NCBI RefSeq assembly: GCF_000686565.1
Contig: NZ_JMKW01000005.1
Coordinates: 18,283-82,282 of the forward strand
Length of the DNA stretch: 64,000 nt
Reading direction: 5' to 3'
Origin: Helicobacter bilis ATCC 51630
Lineage (GTDB): Bacteria; Campylobacterota; Campylobacteria; Campylobacterales; Helicobacteraceae
Shown here one piece after another: positions 28,731 to 37,466 of the stretch (position 1 is its first letter; every line of letters begins with the position of its first letter). The position numbers and the translations under genes are program-made. The notes under the pieces were generated by a model, which saw nothing but the letters and a program-made list of their open reading frames with translations, did no database searches and had not been told where the DNA came from.

Positions 28731-29998
28731 TCATACATGCTTTTTAAAGCGATGTATTAGATTTTTCAAAGCCATCATAATGGCTTTGTGTGGTTTGCTT
28801 ATACGCTCAAGCCGTCTCTTCATTGCAGGAAAGTTATAATGTCCTTGAAATTCCCTTAATTGTCTTGCAAGTGCTATGGCATATTCAGGCAAACCTTCAT
28901 TTTCTATATTTTCTACTTGTGCGTTCAATTCATTTTCAAATCCACTGCATAACCTTGCCATTTTACACCATACATCTTTATGCGGATATATATTTGGCAT
29001 AAAATCTATCGTAAGTTTATTATAAGCCCCAAACCATGCTTTTGCTGGACCATTGCAGTGGAGAATCTTGGCATTTATCATTGCTTTTTCATATCGCTTT
29101 GAAAAATCTGTATTAGCAGAACAAGCTGCTTCAAGTGATTGATAAGCATATATTCCCCATTGTTCACCCAAATTATACACCCTATCACGCATAGCAAAGT
29201 TTAGGGCATCTTGGTCTGCAAACTCTGTTTCATACTCTCTCAAAAAACGCATTGCCTCAATATCTACATTTTGTTTTATCCACTCTTTTGTATTAATAAG
29301 CATAAGCCCACTGCAAAAATAAAAACTTGTTTCAAACGATTTTACTGCTTTTTTACCGCCCTTTTTCTTTCTGTAGATTCCACGGCAAATCATTTCATCA
29401 TTTGGATAACCAAATGATGAAGCAGCAATATAGCCATCTAAATTGAGTGCAAAAAGCTCTCGCAAGTCTGTTAATACAAGCATATCTGTATCTAGATACA
29501 AACATTTATCTACATTTTTTGGTAAAAAATCCACAAGTTTAATACGATAATAAGCGGCATATTGTTGTGCTTCTTCATAGCCCCACTTTGGTAAATCCTT
29601 GAAGTCTTCATCATTAATGATGTGGGCTTCTATTTGACACGGATAAACATCTTGCAAGGTGGTTTGCAATATATGAAATTGCTCCAAAGTTTTCTTTGTA
29701 ATAGAATCTGTTATAATATGAAAGTGATAGCCCTCTAAATTAATGGGGCTTTGCTCCGCATTTATAGGGTTTTCTCTATTTGCGAGACTTTCTCCCCAAG
29801 TTATGGGGCTTTGCCCCCCCCCCCCCCATTTATTTGCATAGATATGTTGGAATCTGGGGTTTTATTTTTAGATTCTGTGCTATGAAAGGCGAAGTCTGCA
29901 AATTTTTTACTTGTATCTGTGTAATGTATGATGTTTGTTATCAGCACTGCTACATATTTCATGTAATTTTGATCAGCATTAAATACAATATAAAACAT
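28731..29998 (-). CDS. GT8-family glycosyltransferase, phase-variable by poly-G tract (off as assembled)
   Basis: ATG 29998 with AAGGA upstream begins MFYIVFNADQNYMKYVAVLI, the usual GT8 first strand. A run of 14 G (minus strand) at 29814-29827 then throws the frame into a stop. With 12 or 15 G the frame continues through FHIITDSITKKTLEQFHIL into the catalytic domain, with DxD as DTDM (LYLDTDMLVL) and a late HCNGPAKAW motif. GT8 enzymes add galactose or glucose to lipopolysaccharide outer core. The full ON protein would be about 420 residues. It lies 32 bp downstream of fba. The low-complexity linker around the tract is an insertion relative to typical GT8 proteins. As given, translation should fail. 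Confidence 0.85.
29814..29827. repeat. C14/G14 contingency tract in the GT8 gene
   Basis: Fourteen C on the plus strand, G on the coding strand, located between codons AAT and CAA. Fourteen is not a multiple of three, so the downstream catalytic domain is out of frame; 12 or 15 would restore it. Confidence 0.9.
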
Positions 29999-30030
29999 TC
30001 TCAAATCCTTAACATTAAGATAAAAGTATT

Positions 30031-30954
30031 CTAGATTCTATTTGCACTGCCTAAGACTTCCATTCTCTCTGCGATGACATTACTCATAGCTTCCATAGCT
30101 GGTGCAAAAAACTTGCGTAAGTCAAATTGCGATTTATCTTTATTTGCGAGTTTTCTCACCTCGGCGATAAAGGCAATGCGTAAATCTGTATCCGTATTTA
30201 CCTTATTTATGCCTCCTTTTACTGCCTCTTGTAAGAATGAGAAAGGCACACCTTTACTACTGCCAATATCCCCACCACTCTCGCTAAAACTCGCCCTTAC
30301 ATAATCTGGTATAGCACTCGCCCCATGTAATACAAGCGGGATTTTTGTCAGCTCTTTTACAAGCTTTAATCGCTCAAAATCAAGCTTTGGCTCACCTTTA
30401 AACTTAAATGCTCCATGACTTGTGCCAATGGCTGGGGCTAGATAATCTATCTTTGTCTCTCTTACAAACTGCTCTGCTTCCTTTGGATTCACAAGCACAG
30501 CATCTTTTTCATCAACCGATATATTATCCTCAATCCCCATAAGTCTGCCAAGCTCTGCCTCTACGCCGACACCCTCTTTATGTGCCATTTCTACGACTTT
30601 TGCGCTCTCTTCTAGATTCTCATTAAAAGGGTGATGTGAAGCATCAATCATCACAGAAGTAAATCCCGCCTCCACCGCACTCTTACATGAAGAAAAGCTA
30701 GTGCCATGATCAAGGTGTAATGCCACAGGGATATGTGGATAACGCTTTGCCATAGTTTTTACCATGCCTACTGCCATATCAATACCCATGTATTTTATCG
30801 CCCCTTCACTTGCTTGCACAAAAATGGGTGAGTTTGCCTTATTTGCCGCTACAAAAATAGCATTTAGCATTTCAAAATTCACAAAGTTAAATGCACCTAC
30901 TCCATAGCCCTCTTTATTCGCTTTGTTTAGAATCTCTTGTCCAAAAACTAGCAT
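30031..30954 (-). CDS. fba: Class II fructose-bisphosphate aldolase
   Basis: A 307-residue zinc aldolase. The metal and active-site stretches are present: LHLDHGTSF near residues 80-90, AELGRLMGIED near 133, GTSHGAFKF, VLHGASAIP and the phosphate-binding region NKVNTDTDLRIAF. It interconverts fructose 1,6-bisphosphate with two triose phosphates, used mainly for gluconeogenesis in Helicobacter. A Fur-box-like palindrome lies between promoter and start. The GT8 gene follows after 32 bp and may be co-transcribed. Confidence 0.95.
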   Translation of the reverse strand: MLVFGQEILNKANKEGYGVGAFNFVNFEMLNAIFVAANKANSPIFVQASEGAIKYMGIDMAVGMVKTMAKRYPHIPVALHLDHGTSFSSCKSAVEAGFTSVMIDASHHPFNENLEESAKVVEMAHKEGVGVEAELGRLMGIEDNISVDEKDAVLVNPKEAEQFVRETKIDYLAPAIGTSHGAFKFKGEPKLDFERLKLVKELTKIPLVLHGASAIPDYVRASFSESGGDIGSSKGVPFSFLQEAVKGGINKVNTDTDLRIAFIAEVRKLANKDKSQFDLRKFFAPAMEAMSNVIAERMEVLGSANRI

Positions 30955-30968
30955 ATTTGCTCCTTAAA

Positions 30969-30982
30969 AAATAATTATTATC
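30969..30982. promoter_or_regulatory. Fur-box-like palindrome upstream of fba
   Basis: AAATAATTATTATC lies 15-28 bp upstream of the fba start and resembles the H. pylori Fur consensus TAATAATnATTATTA. The identical 14-mer occurs upstream of the peroxiredoxin gene. Confidence 0.45.
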
Positions 30983-31061
30983 TATCCGTCATTGTATCAA
31001 AAGTGTGTGAGTTTAAGTTACAATGCCTTATAGTTAAACATGAAAGAACATATATATTTTA

Positions 31062-31070
31062 TGCTATAAT
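31062..31070 (+). promoter_or_regulatory. Extended -10 promoter for dus
   Basis: TGCTATAAT at 31062-31070 lies about 70 bp upstream of the GTG start of the dihydrouridine synthase gene. Confidence 0.5.
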
Positions 31071-31138
31071 GTGTGCTTTGTAAATCCCAAAGACTTAATA
31101 ATTTTATAGAATCTTAAAGCAAGAGAAAAAGGAAATAA

Positions 31139-32188
31139 GTGCAATACACAACACATTACAGCAATATAGAATCTCTAAAGCACCACCTAGACACTTTTAA
31201 ACAAACAAAAAAGCTTCCAGCTCCCCTGCTTATACTTGCCCCACTTGCTGGTTTTAGCGATGTGCCTTTTAGAAAGGTAGTGAAAGATTTTGGTGTAGAT
31301 ATTACCGTGAGTGAGATGATAAGCTCCCATGCCCTTGCTTATGAGAATGAGAAAACGCTAAAAATGGCATTAAAAAGCCCGAATGAGACGCCCTTTTCCC
31401 TGCAGATTTCAGGGAGTAAAGAAGAGATTCTAAAAAGGGCAGTTGAAAAGATTAATGAACTCTCTTGGGTAGATATTATTGACTTTAACTGCGGTTGTCC
31501 CGCTCCAAAGGTGGCAAATCATGGCAATGGCAGTGCGCTTTTAAAAGATTTAGATAAATTCGTATCACTACTACAAATCATTCGCAAATATGGCAATAAG
31601 CAGGTATATAGCGTAAAGGTTAGACTAGGCTTTGATAAAAAGATACCGCTAGATTTAGCAGAAGCGATTAATGAAAGCAGTGTGGATTACTGCGTGGTGC
31701 ATGCTAGGACAAAAATGGACGCGTATAAAAAGGATAAAATCGATTATGATAGCCTTGCTTTGATGAAAGAAAACTTGAAAATCCCCATGATTGCAAATGG
31801 CGAGATAGATGGTTTAGAATCTTTTCAAAAAGTCATGCAAATCACAAATGCAGATGGGGCGATGATTGGTCGGGCTGCGTTGAAATCTCCTTGGATTTTC
31901 TGGCAGATACAGGCTAAAACAAATGACTTTCCACTTGCTTTGAAGAGAGATTTAGTATTAAAGCATTTAGATTCTATGTTTGAGTTTTATGGCGAAAGGG
32001 GGGTTATTATGTTTAGAAAAAATCTACATGCCTATGCGAAAGGGCAGAAAGATTCTAGCAAATACAGGGAGTTTGTCAATAATGAAAAGGATTATCATTT
32101 AATTAGAGAATCTATAAAGGACTTTTTTGACACCACAAAGCTAGAGTCAAGTGATATTTGTCCTATTTTTAATAAAAAGAGTGTATAA
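31139..32188 (+). CDS. dus: tRNA-dihydrouridine synthase
   Basis: A 349-residue FMN-dependent Dus enzyme with a GTG start at 31139 (AAAAAGGA six bases upstream). Visible motifs are the FMN-binding LAPLAGFSDVPFRK near residue 32, catalytic Cys in NCGCPAPKV, VHARTK, and NGEIDG followed by GAMIGRAAL. It reduces uridines in tRNA D-loops. The family member (A, B or C) is not resolved. Its stop is 10 bp before the next start, and the outer membrane protein gene downstream is probably co-transcribed. Confidence 0.9.
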   Translation: MQYTTHYSNIESLKHHLDTFKQTKKLPAPLLILAPLAGFSDVPFRKVVKDFGVDITVSEMISSHALAYENEKTLKMALKSPNETPFSLQISGSKEEILKRAVEKINELSWVDIIDFNCGCPAPKVANHGNGSALLKDLDKFVSLLQIIRKYGNKQVYSVKVRLGFDKKIPLDLAEAINESSVDYCVVHARTKMDAYKKDKIDYDSLALMKENLKIPMIANGEIDGLESFQKVMQITNADGAMIGRAALKSPWIFWQIQAKTNDFPLALKRDLVLKHLDSMFEFYGERGVIMFRKNLHAYAKGQKDSSKYREFVNNEKDYHLIRESIKDFFDTTKLESSDICPIFNKKSV

Positions 32189-32198
32189 GGGGAGTAAA

Positions 32199-33203
32199 AT
32201 GAGTGGTTTAAAAAGAGGGGTTTTTGTTATCATTGTGGGGATTTTTTGCTGTATAGAGTCTGCATGGGCGGTTCGCTATCAGTTTTTTCTTGGGATAGGG
32301 CAAAGCATAGGGGAAGGATCACTTCATACAAACTCTACAAATCAAATGACAAAAAACACTTCAAGTGTAAATGAAAAAGGCGGCTATTACTACTCACAAA
32401 CGCAACTTGGCGAGTATAATGGCAGCGTGAAAGATATTACAAGCGGTTATATTGGCACGGAAGTAACCTTTGATAAAATGGGGATTTTTACCCTGCGTGG
32501 TTATATCAGTGCGAGTTATTCTAATAAAGTAGATCTTGGCTCTATATCAAATGTGCGTGATGGGAATCTGCGTAAATGCGGTGCAGATGAAATGCCCGGT
32601 CTTACAAATATTTGCTATCGTGATGGATTCTATGTAGCTGCACCCGGTAATGGCGGACAATATCAAGAAATTAAGTTTAATAAAAATCCAAACTTTGCAA
32701 GAAATATCTCAAACAATGCCTTTATGCTAAGCTACTCTGTTGGCTTTGACTTTGGTGCAAACATACCTATACATATTTTAGTAGGGACTTTGAGTAGTTA
32801 TAAAAAGATGATTCCATTACGCATTGGTGCTTATGGTGGTATTGGCTATGAGTTTATCACTTATAGTTTAGGGCATTATGATAGTAGGACTTATAATAAC
32901 ACAACCAAAGACAGCGTAACGCTAAAAGCAGGTGATACACTCTATCTAGCTGGGGCTGGTGCATTTATGCGATTTGGTGCAAGTCTTTATGCTTATAACA
33001 ACATACGATTTGACATTGGTGTGAAAATGCCTATACAAATCGCAGGTGATCCAAGTGCTAAAAGTCAAAGGTGGTATCAAATGGATTCTACAGAAACCTT
33101 ACCACCTAGTGTGGATAAAGTTTTCGCTCAACAGCTCTTACGACAAGAACACAGCACAACACTTGGCATGTATTGGCAATTCGCAGTTAATGTTTTGTTT
33201 TAG
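32199..33203 (+). CDS. Outer membrane beta-barrel protein
   Basis: The start is ATG 32199, directly after AAGGGGAG; earlier in-frame codons overlap dus. The 334-residue product has a signal peptide ending ESAWA-VRY, serine/threonine-rich loops, two cysteines in KCGADEMPGLTNIC that could form a disulfide loop, and aromatic strands ending YWQFAVNVLF with terminal Phe. This is the design of Helicobacter outer membrane proteins. Ligand unknown. It sits behind dus, which is a housekeeping gene, so co-transcription would be a simple matter of distance. Confidence 0.7.
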   Translation: MSGLKRGVFVIIVGIFCCIESAWAVRYQFFLGIGQSIGEGSLHTNSTNQMTKNTSSVNEKGGYYYSQTQLGEYNGSVKDITSGYIGTEVTFDKMGIFTLRGYISASYSNKVDLGSISNVRDGNLRKCGADEMPGLTNICYRDGFYVAAPGNGGQYQEIKFNKNPNFARNISNNAFMLSYSVGFDFGANIPIHILVGTLSSYKKMIPLRIGAYGGIGYEFITYSLGHYDSRTYNNTTKDSVTLKAGDTLYLAGAGAFMRFGASLYAYNNIRFDIGVKMPIQIAGDPSAKSQRWYQMDSTETLPPSVDKVFAQQLLRQEHSTTLGMYWQFAVNVLF

Positions 33204-33314
33204 ATTCTGTAATTGATTTTAATTGTTTGCAGATGTTTTTAGATTTTCATTGATCTAATTAAGTAGATTTAAAAATATTATTAGAATGTCACAATACCCA
33301 CGCGTTAAAAGCAA

Positions 33315-34709
33315 CTAAAAATTAGAATCAAACCAGCTGGCGATTTCACTGCGTATAGTATGTTTTAATTGTAAGCCGAATATAAAATCATCTTTTTGTG
33401 CTTTTAATAATAGACTTAAAGCCCCATTACGTAAGCGACTAAGATAGGGGTGGTCAATCTGATTGTAATCACCAAGAAATACAATGCGACTTTTCTCGCC
33501 CATACGCGTGCCTATAAGCTTAATAGTCGCATCAGAAGCATTTTGCACCTCATCGAAAATCACAAATTTATTATGCAGCGTGATACCTCTAGCATGCGCT
33601 ATATCCATAACTTCAATGCGGTGTTTATCAAGAAAATATTGCGTTGCATGCTCTTTATCAAAGCCTTTGGTCTCACCTTTATATTCGATACGCTTTGCAA
33701 GGGAATGCTCCTTTAAACGCTCGATAATAAAATTTATGCTACTAAATAAAGGATACATAAAATAATGTAATTTCTGGTCTTCATCACCTTTTCTAAAACC
33801 AAGCTCTGCTTCCTTATCATTTGCTGTAATGGTGTTTCGCAAATACACGATACCATCGACAACGCCCATTTTTTGCAGTGCAATACCCGCTTGAAGTGCT
33901 GTCAAAGTCTTGCCACTCCCTGTGCTACCTGTGATAATGCTTACATAATTATTCGCATGTAAAAGGATCGCATAGGCGAGTTTTTGCTCGACATTTAGCG
34001 GCAATATATAGGGCTTTTGTGTGGCAATAATAGAATCTAAATCAAGTATTTCAAGTGTGTCATTTTGCTTAATGCCAAAGTGCTTTCTCCCCGTTTCATA
34101 CCGCATACTATCAGTCATATCCACTTCATCAATCTCAAAAATATGCCAATTACTAAACTTTTTAAAAGTATCGCTTTGACTAAACTCTTCTGTATCGCTA
34201 CCATCTCGCAATAGTGCTACCTTATGGATAAAACTAATCTCTTTTGGACTAGTGATTGCAGCTTGATTAAGTGAGGAAGATTCTATATTTTCTATCATGA
34301 ATCGCACACGCAAAGCAATGTCATTTGTAAGCAACAATAGCTTATAATCCTTTGCAACCTCTCTAATGCGCGCATCATTAAAGCCATAATCGCTATGTGC
34401 CGTGCGATATTTTGTGCGTGTAATCACAAAAAGTGGCACACAAATATCTTGTGCCTGAAATACAATACAAGTAATATAGTCTGTTGAAAGCTGTGGTGTG
34501 ATGCTTGTCATACTCTCTTTTGAAACATTGTGAATGCGGCGGAAAAACTCACGCGCAAAATAGCCACTCTCACTTTGCTGATCCTTTTTCCTATCAAGCT
34601 CTTCTAAGACAATATCTGTAATAAAAAGTTCCATATTTTTGTTGTGTAAATCAATGAGATTCTGTGTATTATCAAGGATAATTGAAGTATCAAGCAATAC
34701 CTGCTGCAT
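33315..34709 (-). CDS. PIN-PhoH family RNase/ATPase
   Basis: The start is ATG 34709, five bases after AAGGGG; the longer frame lacks that signal. The 464-residue product joins an N-terminal PIN nuclease domain (VLLDTSIILDN, with acidic residues in ITDIVLEELDRKK and later NDIALRVR) to a C-terminal PhoH ATPase (Walker A GSTGSGKT, FVIFDEVQNA, GTRMGEKSRIVFLGDYNQID). Such PhoH2/YlaK-type fusions act as ATP-driven ribonucleases in other bacteria. No toxin-antitoxin partner is adjacent. Confidence 0.88.
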   Translation of the reverse strand: MQQVLLDTSIILDNTQNLIDLHNKNMELFITDIVLEELDRKKDQQSESGYFAREFFRRIHNVSKESMTSITPQLSTDYITCIVFQAQDICVPLFVITRTKYRTAHSDYGFNDARIREVAKDYKLLLLTNDIALRVRFMIENIESSSLNQAAITSPKEISFIHKVALLRDGSDTEEFSQSDTFKKFSNWHIFEIDEVDMTDSMRYETGRKHFGIKQNDTLEILDLDSIIATQKPYILPLNVEQKLAYAILLHANNYVSIITGSTGSGKTLTALQAGIALQKMGVVDGIVYLRNTITANDKEAELGFRKGDEDQKLHYFMYPLFSSINFIIERLKEHSLAKRIEYKGETKGFDKEHATQYFLDKHRIEVMDIAHARGITLHNKFVIFDEVQNASDATIKLIGTRMGEKSRIVFLGDYNQIDHPYLSRLRNGALSLLLKAQKDDFIFGLQLKHTIRSEIASWFDSNF

Positions 34710-34841
34710 TACGCCCCTTATGCTAAAATATAGTGATAATTTTAGCATAAAATGCGGTGAAAGAGATGAGATAAATATTAGACTTAGTTTTAGCCGTATT
34801 GTTTTGGAATCTAAATGTAAAGGATATTGTATAAGGTTTGT

Positions 34842-34847
34842 TATAAT
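34842..34847 (+). promoter_or_regulatory. -10 box for ugd
   Basis: TATAAT (34842-34847), preceded by TTTGT, lies about 50 bp upstream of the ugd start. Confidence 0.45.
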
Positions 34848-34895
34848 TTAACTTTTATTAAAATATATCGAGTTGATAGCATATAAAGGATACAA

Positions 34896-36578
34896 ATGCA
34901 GGTTACGATTATTGGCAGTGGGTATGTAGGGCTTGTGGCTGGGGCGTGTTTTGCCCAAATGGGAAATGAAGTGATTTGCCTTGATGTGGATTCTAAAAAG
35001 ATAGAATCTTTAAAGCAAGGCAGAATCCCTATCTATGAGCCGGGCTTAGAAGAAATGGTGCGTGAGAATGCAAGGCTTAAAACTTTGCGTTTTAGCACGG
35101 ATAAAAAGGAGGCTATCTCAAATGCGGAAGTGATTTTTATCGCTGTTGGCACACCGATGGGTGAAGATGGCAGTGCGGATTTAAGCTTTGTTAAAGCTGT
35201 GGCGCAGGACATTGGCAGTCATATAGAGCGAGAATATGTCGTGGTGGTGGATAAAAGCACGGTGCCGGTGGGGACGGCTAGGGAGGTGAGAAAGATTATA
35301 GAATCTGCTTTAGCAAAAAGGGGGAGGCATTCAGCTTGTGGCGACTTTTTAGGGAATGCTGCGCCCACTTCATTGCGGCGTATGTCTAATACGCCTCATT
35401 CGCTTGCCTTGCATAACCCCAAAAATTCATCCACAATCTTAGAATGCCAAGATTCTAGCGACACAGATTCTAATGCGGAAGTATCTTTGCGGGATTTTGG
35501 AGAATCTGCCAACTTAGATTCTAGCAATTCTAAGATTGTGAGTGAAAAATGTGGGTTGCCAGAAAAATCACAAGGGAGTTACCTAAGCGGTAATGACCGC
35601 AGGGATTTTTCACAGCTCCCACATTTATCGCCACAAGCTGAATTGCCAAATAACAAAGATACAACCCAACACATAACCTTTGATGTCGTAAGCAACCCTG
35701 AGTTTCTTAAGGAAGGCGTTGCGATTAAAGACTTTATGAGTCCAGATAGAGTGGTTATCGGCACAGATTCTACAAGGGCATTAGAAGTGATGAAAGCCTT
35801 GTATGCGCCATTTTTATTGAAAAGTGATAGGCTCATTGCTATGGGGATAGAATCTGCGGAGATGACAAAATATGCGGCAAATGCGATGCTTGCTACAAAG
35901 ATTAGCTTTATCAATGAGATGAGCCAAATCTGTGAGCGTGTGGGGGCAAATATCAATGATGTGCGGCAGGGCATAGGCAGCGACTCGCGTATTGGATATA
36001 GCTTTATTTATCCGGGCTGTGGGTATGGGGGGAGCTGCTTCCCTAAAGATGTAAGAGCATTGGAAAAAAGTGCAAAAGATGTGGGCTACACGGCAAAGAT
36101 TTTGCAGGCAGTGCAGGAAGTTAATGAAAAGCAAAAAATGCTGTTGGTAGAAAAGATTGTTAGGCATTTTGGGGAGAATCTGCAAGGGCTTAGCTTTTGT
36201 GTATGGGGGCTTAGCTTTAAGCCAGAGACTGATGATATGCGTGAGGCAAGCTCTTTGGTGCTGATAAATGAGCTAACTAAGCGTGGGGCAAGGATACAAG
36301 CCTATGACCCAAAGGCATACGAACAAGCGAGATTCTATCTCAAAGATAGGCTAGATTCTATTACATTTATGGAGAGTAAATATAGTGCGTTGCAGGGCTG
36401 TGTAGCGTTAGTGCTGCTGACTGAATGGCGGGAGTTTAGAAGTCCTGATTTTGGCGAAATAGCAAAGCTGTTAAAAGAGCCTATTATCTTTGATGGGCGA
36501 AATATTTACCAGCATTGTGGCTTAGAATCTAAGGGCTTTAAGTATTATCAAATAGGGGTTGGAAATATAGAATCATAA
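34896..36578 (+). CDS. ugd: UDP-glucose 6-dehydrogenase with a 115-residue repeat-derived insertion
   Basis: The enzyme oxidises UDP-glucose to UDP-glucuronate for surface polysaccharide. GSGYVGLVAGACFAQ (residues 7-21) binds NAD, STVPVGTAREVRK closes the first domain, and SNPEFLKEG, KYAANAMLATKISF, and GCGYGGSCFPKD (catalytic Cys) mark the active site. At 560 residues it is about 115 longer than usual. Residues 142-258, between KR and ITFDVVSNPEF, are an in-frame insertion rich in Ser, Asn and Asp, encoded by inverted repeats. The flanking enzyme is intact, so it may still fold with a surface loop. No capsule genes are adjacent. Confidence 0.93.
   Translation: MQVTIIGSGYVGLVAGACFAQMGNEVICLDVDSKKIESLKQGRIPIYEPGLEEMVRENARLKTLRFSTDKKEAISNAEVIFIAVGTPMGEDGSADLSFVKAVAQDIGSHIEREYVVVVDKSTVPVGTAREVRKIIESALAKRGRHSACGDFLGNAAPTSLRRMSNTPHSLALHNPKNSSTILECQDSSDTDSNAEVSLRDFGESANLDSSNSKIVSEKCGLPEKSQGSYLSGNDRRDFSQLPHLSPQAELPNNKDTTQHITFDVVSNPEFLKEGVAIKDFMSPDRVVIGTDSTRALEVMKALYAPFLLKSDRLIAMGIESAEMTKYAANAMLATKISFINEMSQICERVGANINDVRQGIGSDSRIGYSFIYPGCGYGGSCFPKDVRALEKSAKDVGYTAKILQAVQEVNEKQKMLLVEKIVRHFGENLQGLSFCVWGLSFKPETDDMREASSLVLINELTKRGARIQAYDPKAYEQARFYLKDRLDSITFMESKYSALQGCVALVLLTEWREFRSPDFGEIAKLLKEPIIFDGRNIYQHCGLESKGFKYYQIGVGNIES
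35330..35642. repeat. MITE-like in-frame insertion in ugd with terminal inverted repeats
   Basis: TTCAGCTTGTGGCGA (35330-35344) and its exact reverse complement TCGCCACAAGCTGAA (35628-35642) bound the inserted sequence. Between them are an internal hairpin (GGCGTAT/ATACGCC near 35376-35394), several AGATTCT motifs and the family B palindrome. The matching would extend past both ends with one bulge. Confidence 0.7.
35547..35626. repeat. Family B palindromic element in ugd
   Basis: Concentric arms AAATGTGGG with CCCACATTT (35547-35555, 35618-35626), GAAAAATC with GATTTTTC (35562-35569, 35604-35611), and TTACC with GGTAA at the loop. The core TTACCTAAGCGGTAATGACC (35579-35598) also occurs in the ravA-like gene. 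Confidence 0.8.
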
Positions 36579-36731
36579 AAACTAAATTAAGTATATTAAG
36601 ATTTGGGATCTCAATACAAAAAGATTGAGAATCTTTGCGGAATATGTTAACCAAACTTTTAAAAGCTTGGTTGTTGGGTTTATAGAGATTATAAAATCTC
36701 TATTTAATGTCTATATGCTTAACATTGCAAG

Positions 36732-37367
36732 TTATTTTTTATGAATGCCATTAATATAGAATTTAATAGATTCTACACCATTCTTTTTTGCCCATTCATA
36801 CGCACTTGACACAAACGCCCAGTGGATATGTGAGAAAAACTTCTCTAAATACGCAGGACGCGCGTTTTTATGATCGATATAGTAAGCATGTTCCCACACA
36901 TCAACCACAAGCAAAGGCACTTTATCATCTGTGATAGGTGTTGCTGCATTGCTTGTTTGCACGATTTCTAACTTTTTTGTGGTCAAGTTATACACAAGCC
37001 AGCACCAACCAGCACCAAATAGAGTTGTCGCAGCTTGTATAAACTTCTCTTTAAAGCCTTCAAGCGAACCAAACTCTGCATTAATCGCTGCACTCAAATC
37101 GGCACTCATATCTGTTTTACTTGGTGAGATGCAATCCCAGTAGAAGTCGTGGTTATATACTTGAGCGGCATTATTAAAAAGACCACCATTTGACTTTTTG
37201 ATAATATCATACAATTCCGCATTTTCAAACTCACCACCTTTGATAAGGTTGTTTAGATTTGTTACATAAGTTTGATGGTGCTTACCATAGTGATATTCAA
37301 AAGTCGTAAGGGTAAGGAAGTCTCCAAACGCATTAGTCTCATAGGGTAATTTTCTTAATTCAAACAT
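36732..37367 (-). CDS. sodB: Iron superoxide dismutase
   Basis: A 211-residue Fe/Mn-SOD of the FeSOD type. Metal ligands are visible in EYHYGKHHQTYV (first His), NHDFYW (second His) and VDVWEHAYYID (Asp and His). AAQVYNHDFYW with Gln before it, and GAGWCWLV, fit the iron enzyme. It converts superoxide to oxygen and peroxide in the cytoplasm. A -10 box (TATAAT on the minus strand at 37399-37404) and an AGGAG site precede it. It is monocistronic. Confidence 0.96.
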   Translation of the reverse strand: MFELRKLPYETNAFGDFLTLTTFEYHYGKHHQTYVTNLNNLIKGGEFENAELYDIIKKSNGGLFNNAAQVYNHDFYWDCISPSKTDMSADLSAAINAEFGSLEGFKEKFIQAATTLFGAGWCWLVYNLTTKKLEIVQTSNAATPITDDKVPLLVVDVWEHAYYIDHKNARPAYLEKFFSHIHWAFVSSAYEWAKKNGVESIKFYINGIHKK

Positions 37368-37466
37368 ATTATCTCCTGAAAAATTAAAATGAAGCTATAT
37401 TATAATATACTTTGCTTAATATTTGTGTGGTTGAAAGTTAAATTATAACAATGCCTTATCTAAACC

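Noticed and set aside
35330..35642. CRISPR array
   Set aside because: Repeats are inverted and not regularly spaced; no cas genes are nearby.
35579..35974. Minus-strand frame of 131 codons in ugd
   Set aside because: Antisense to conserved ugd motifs. It opens only because of the palindromic insert.
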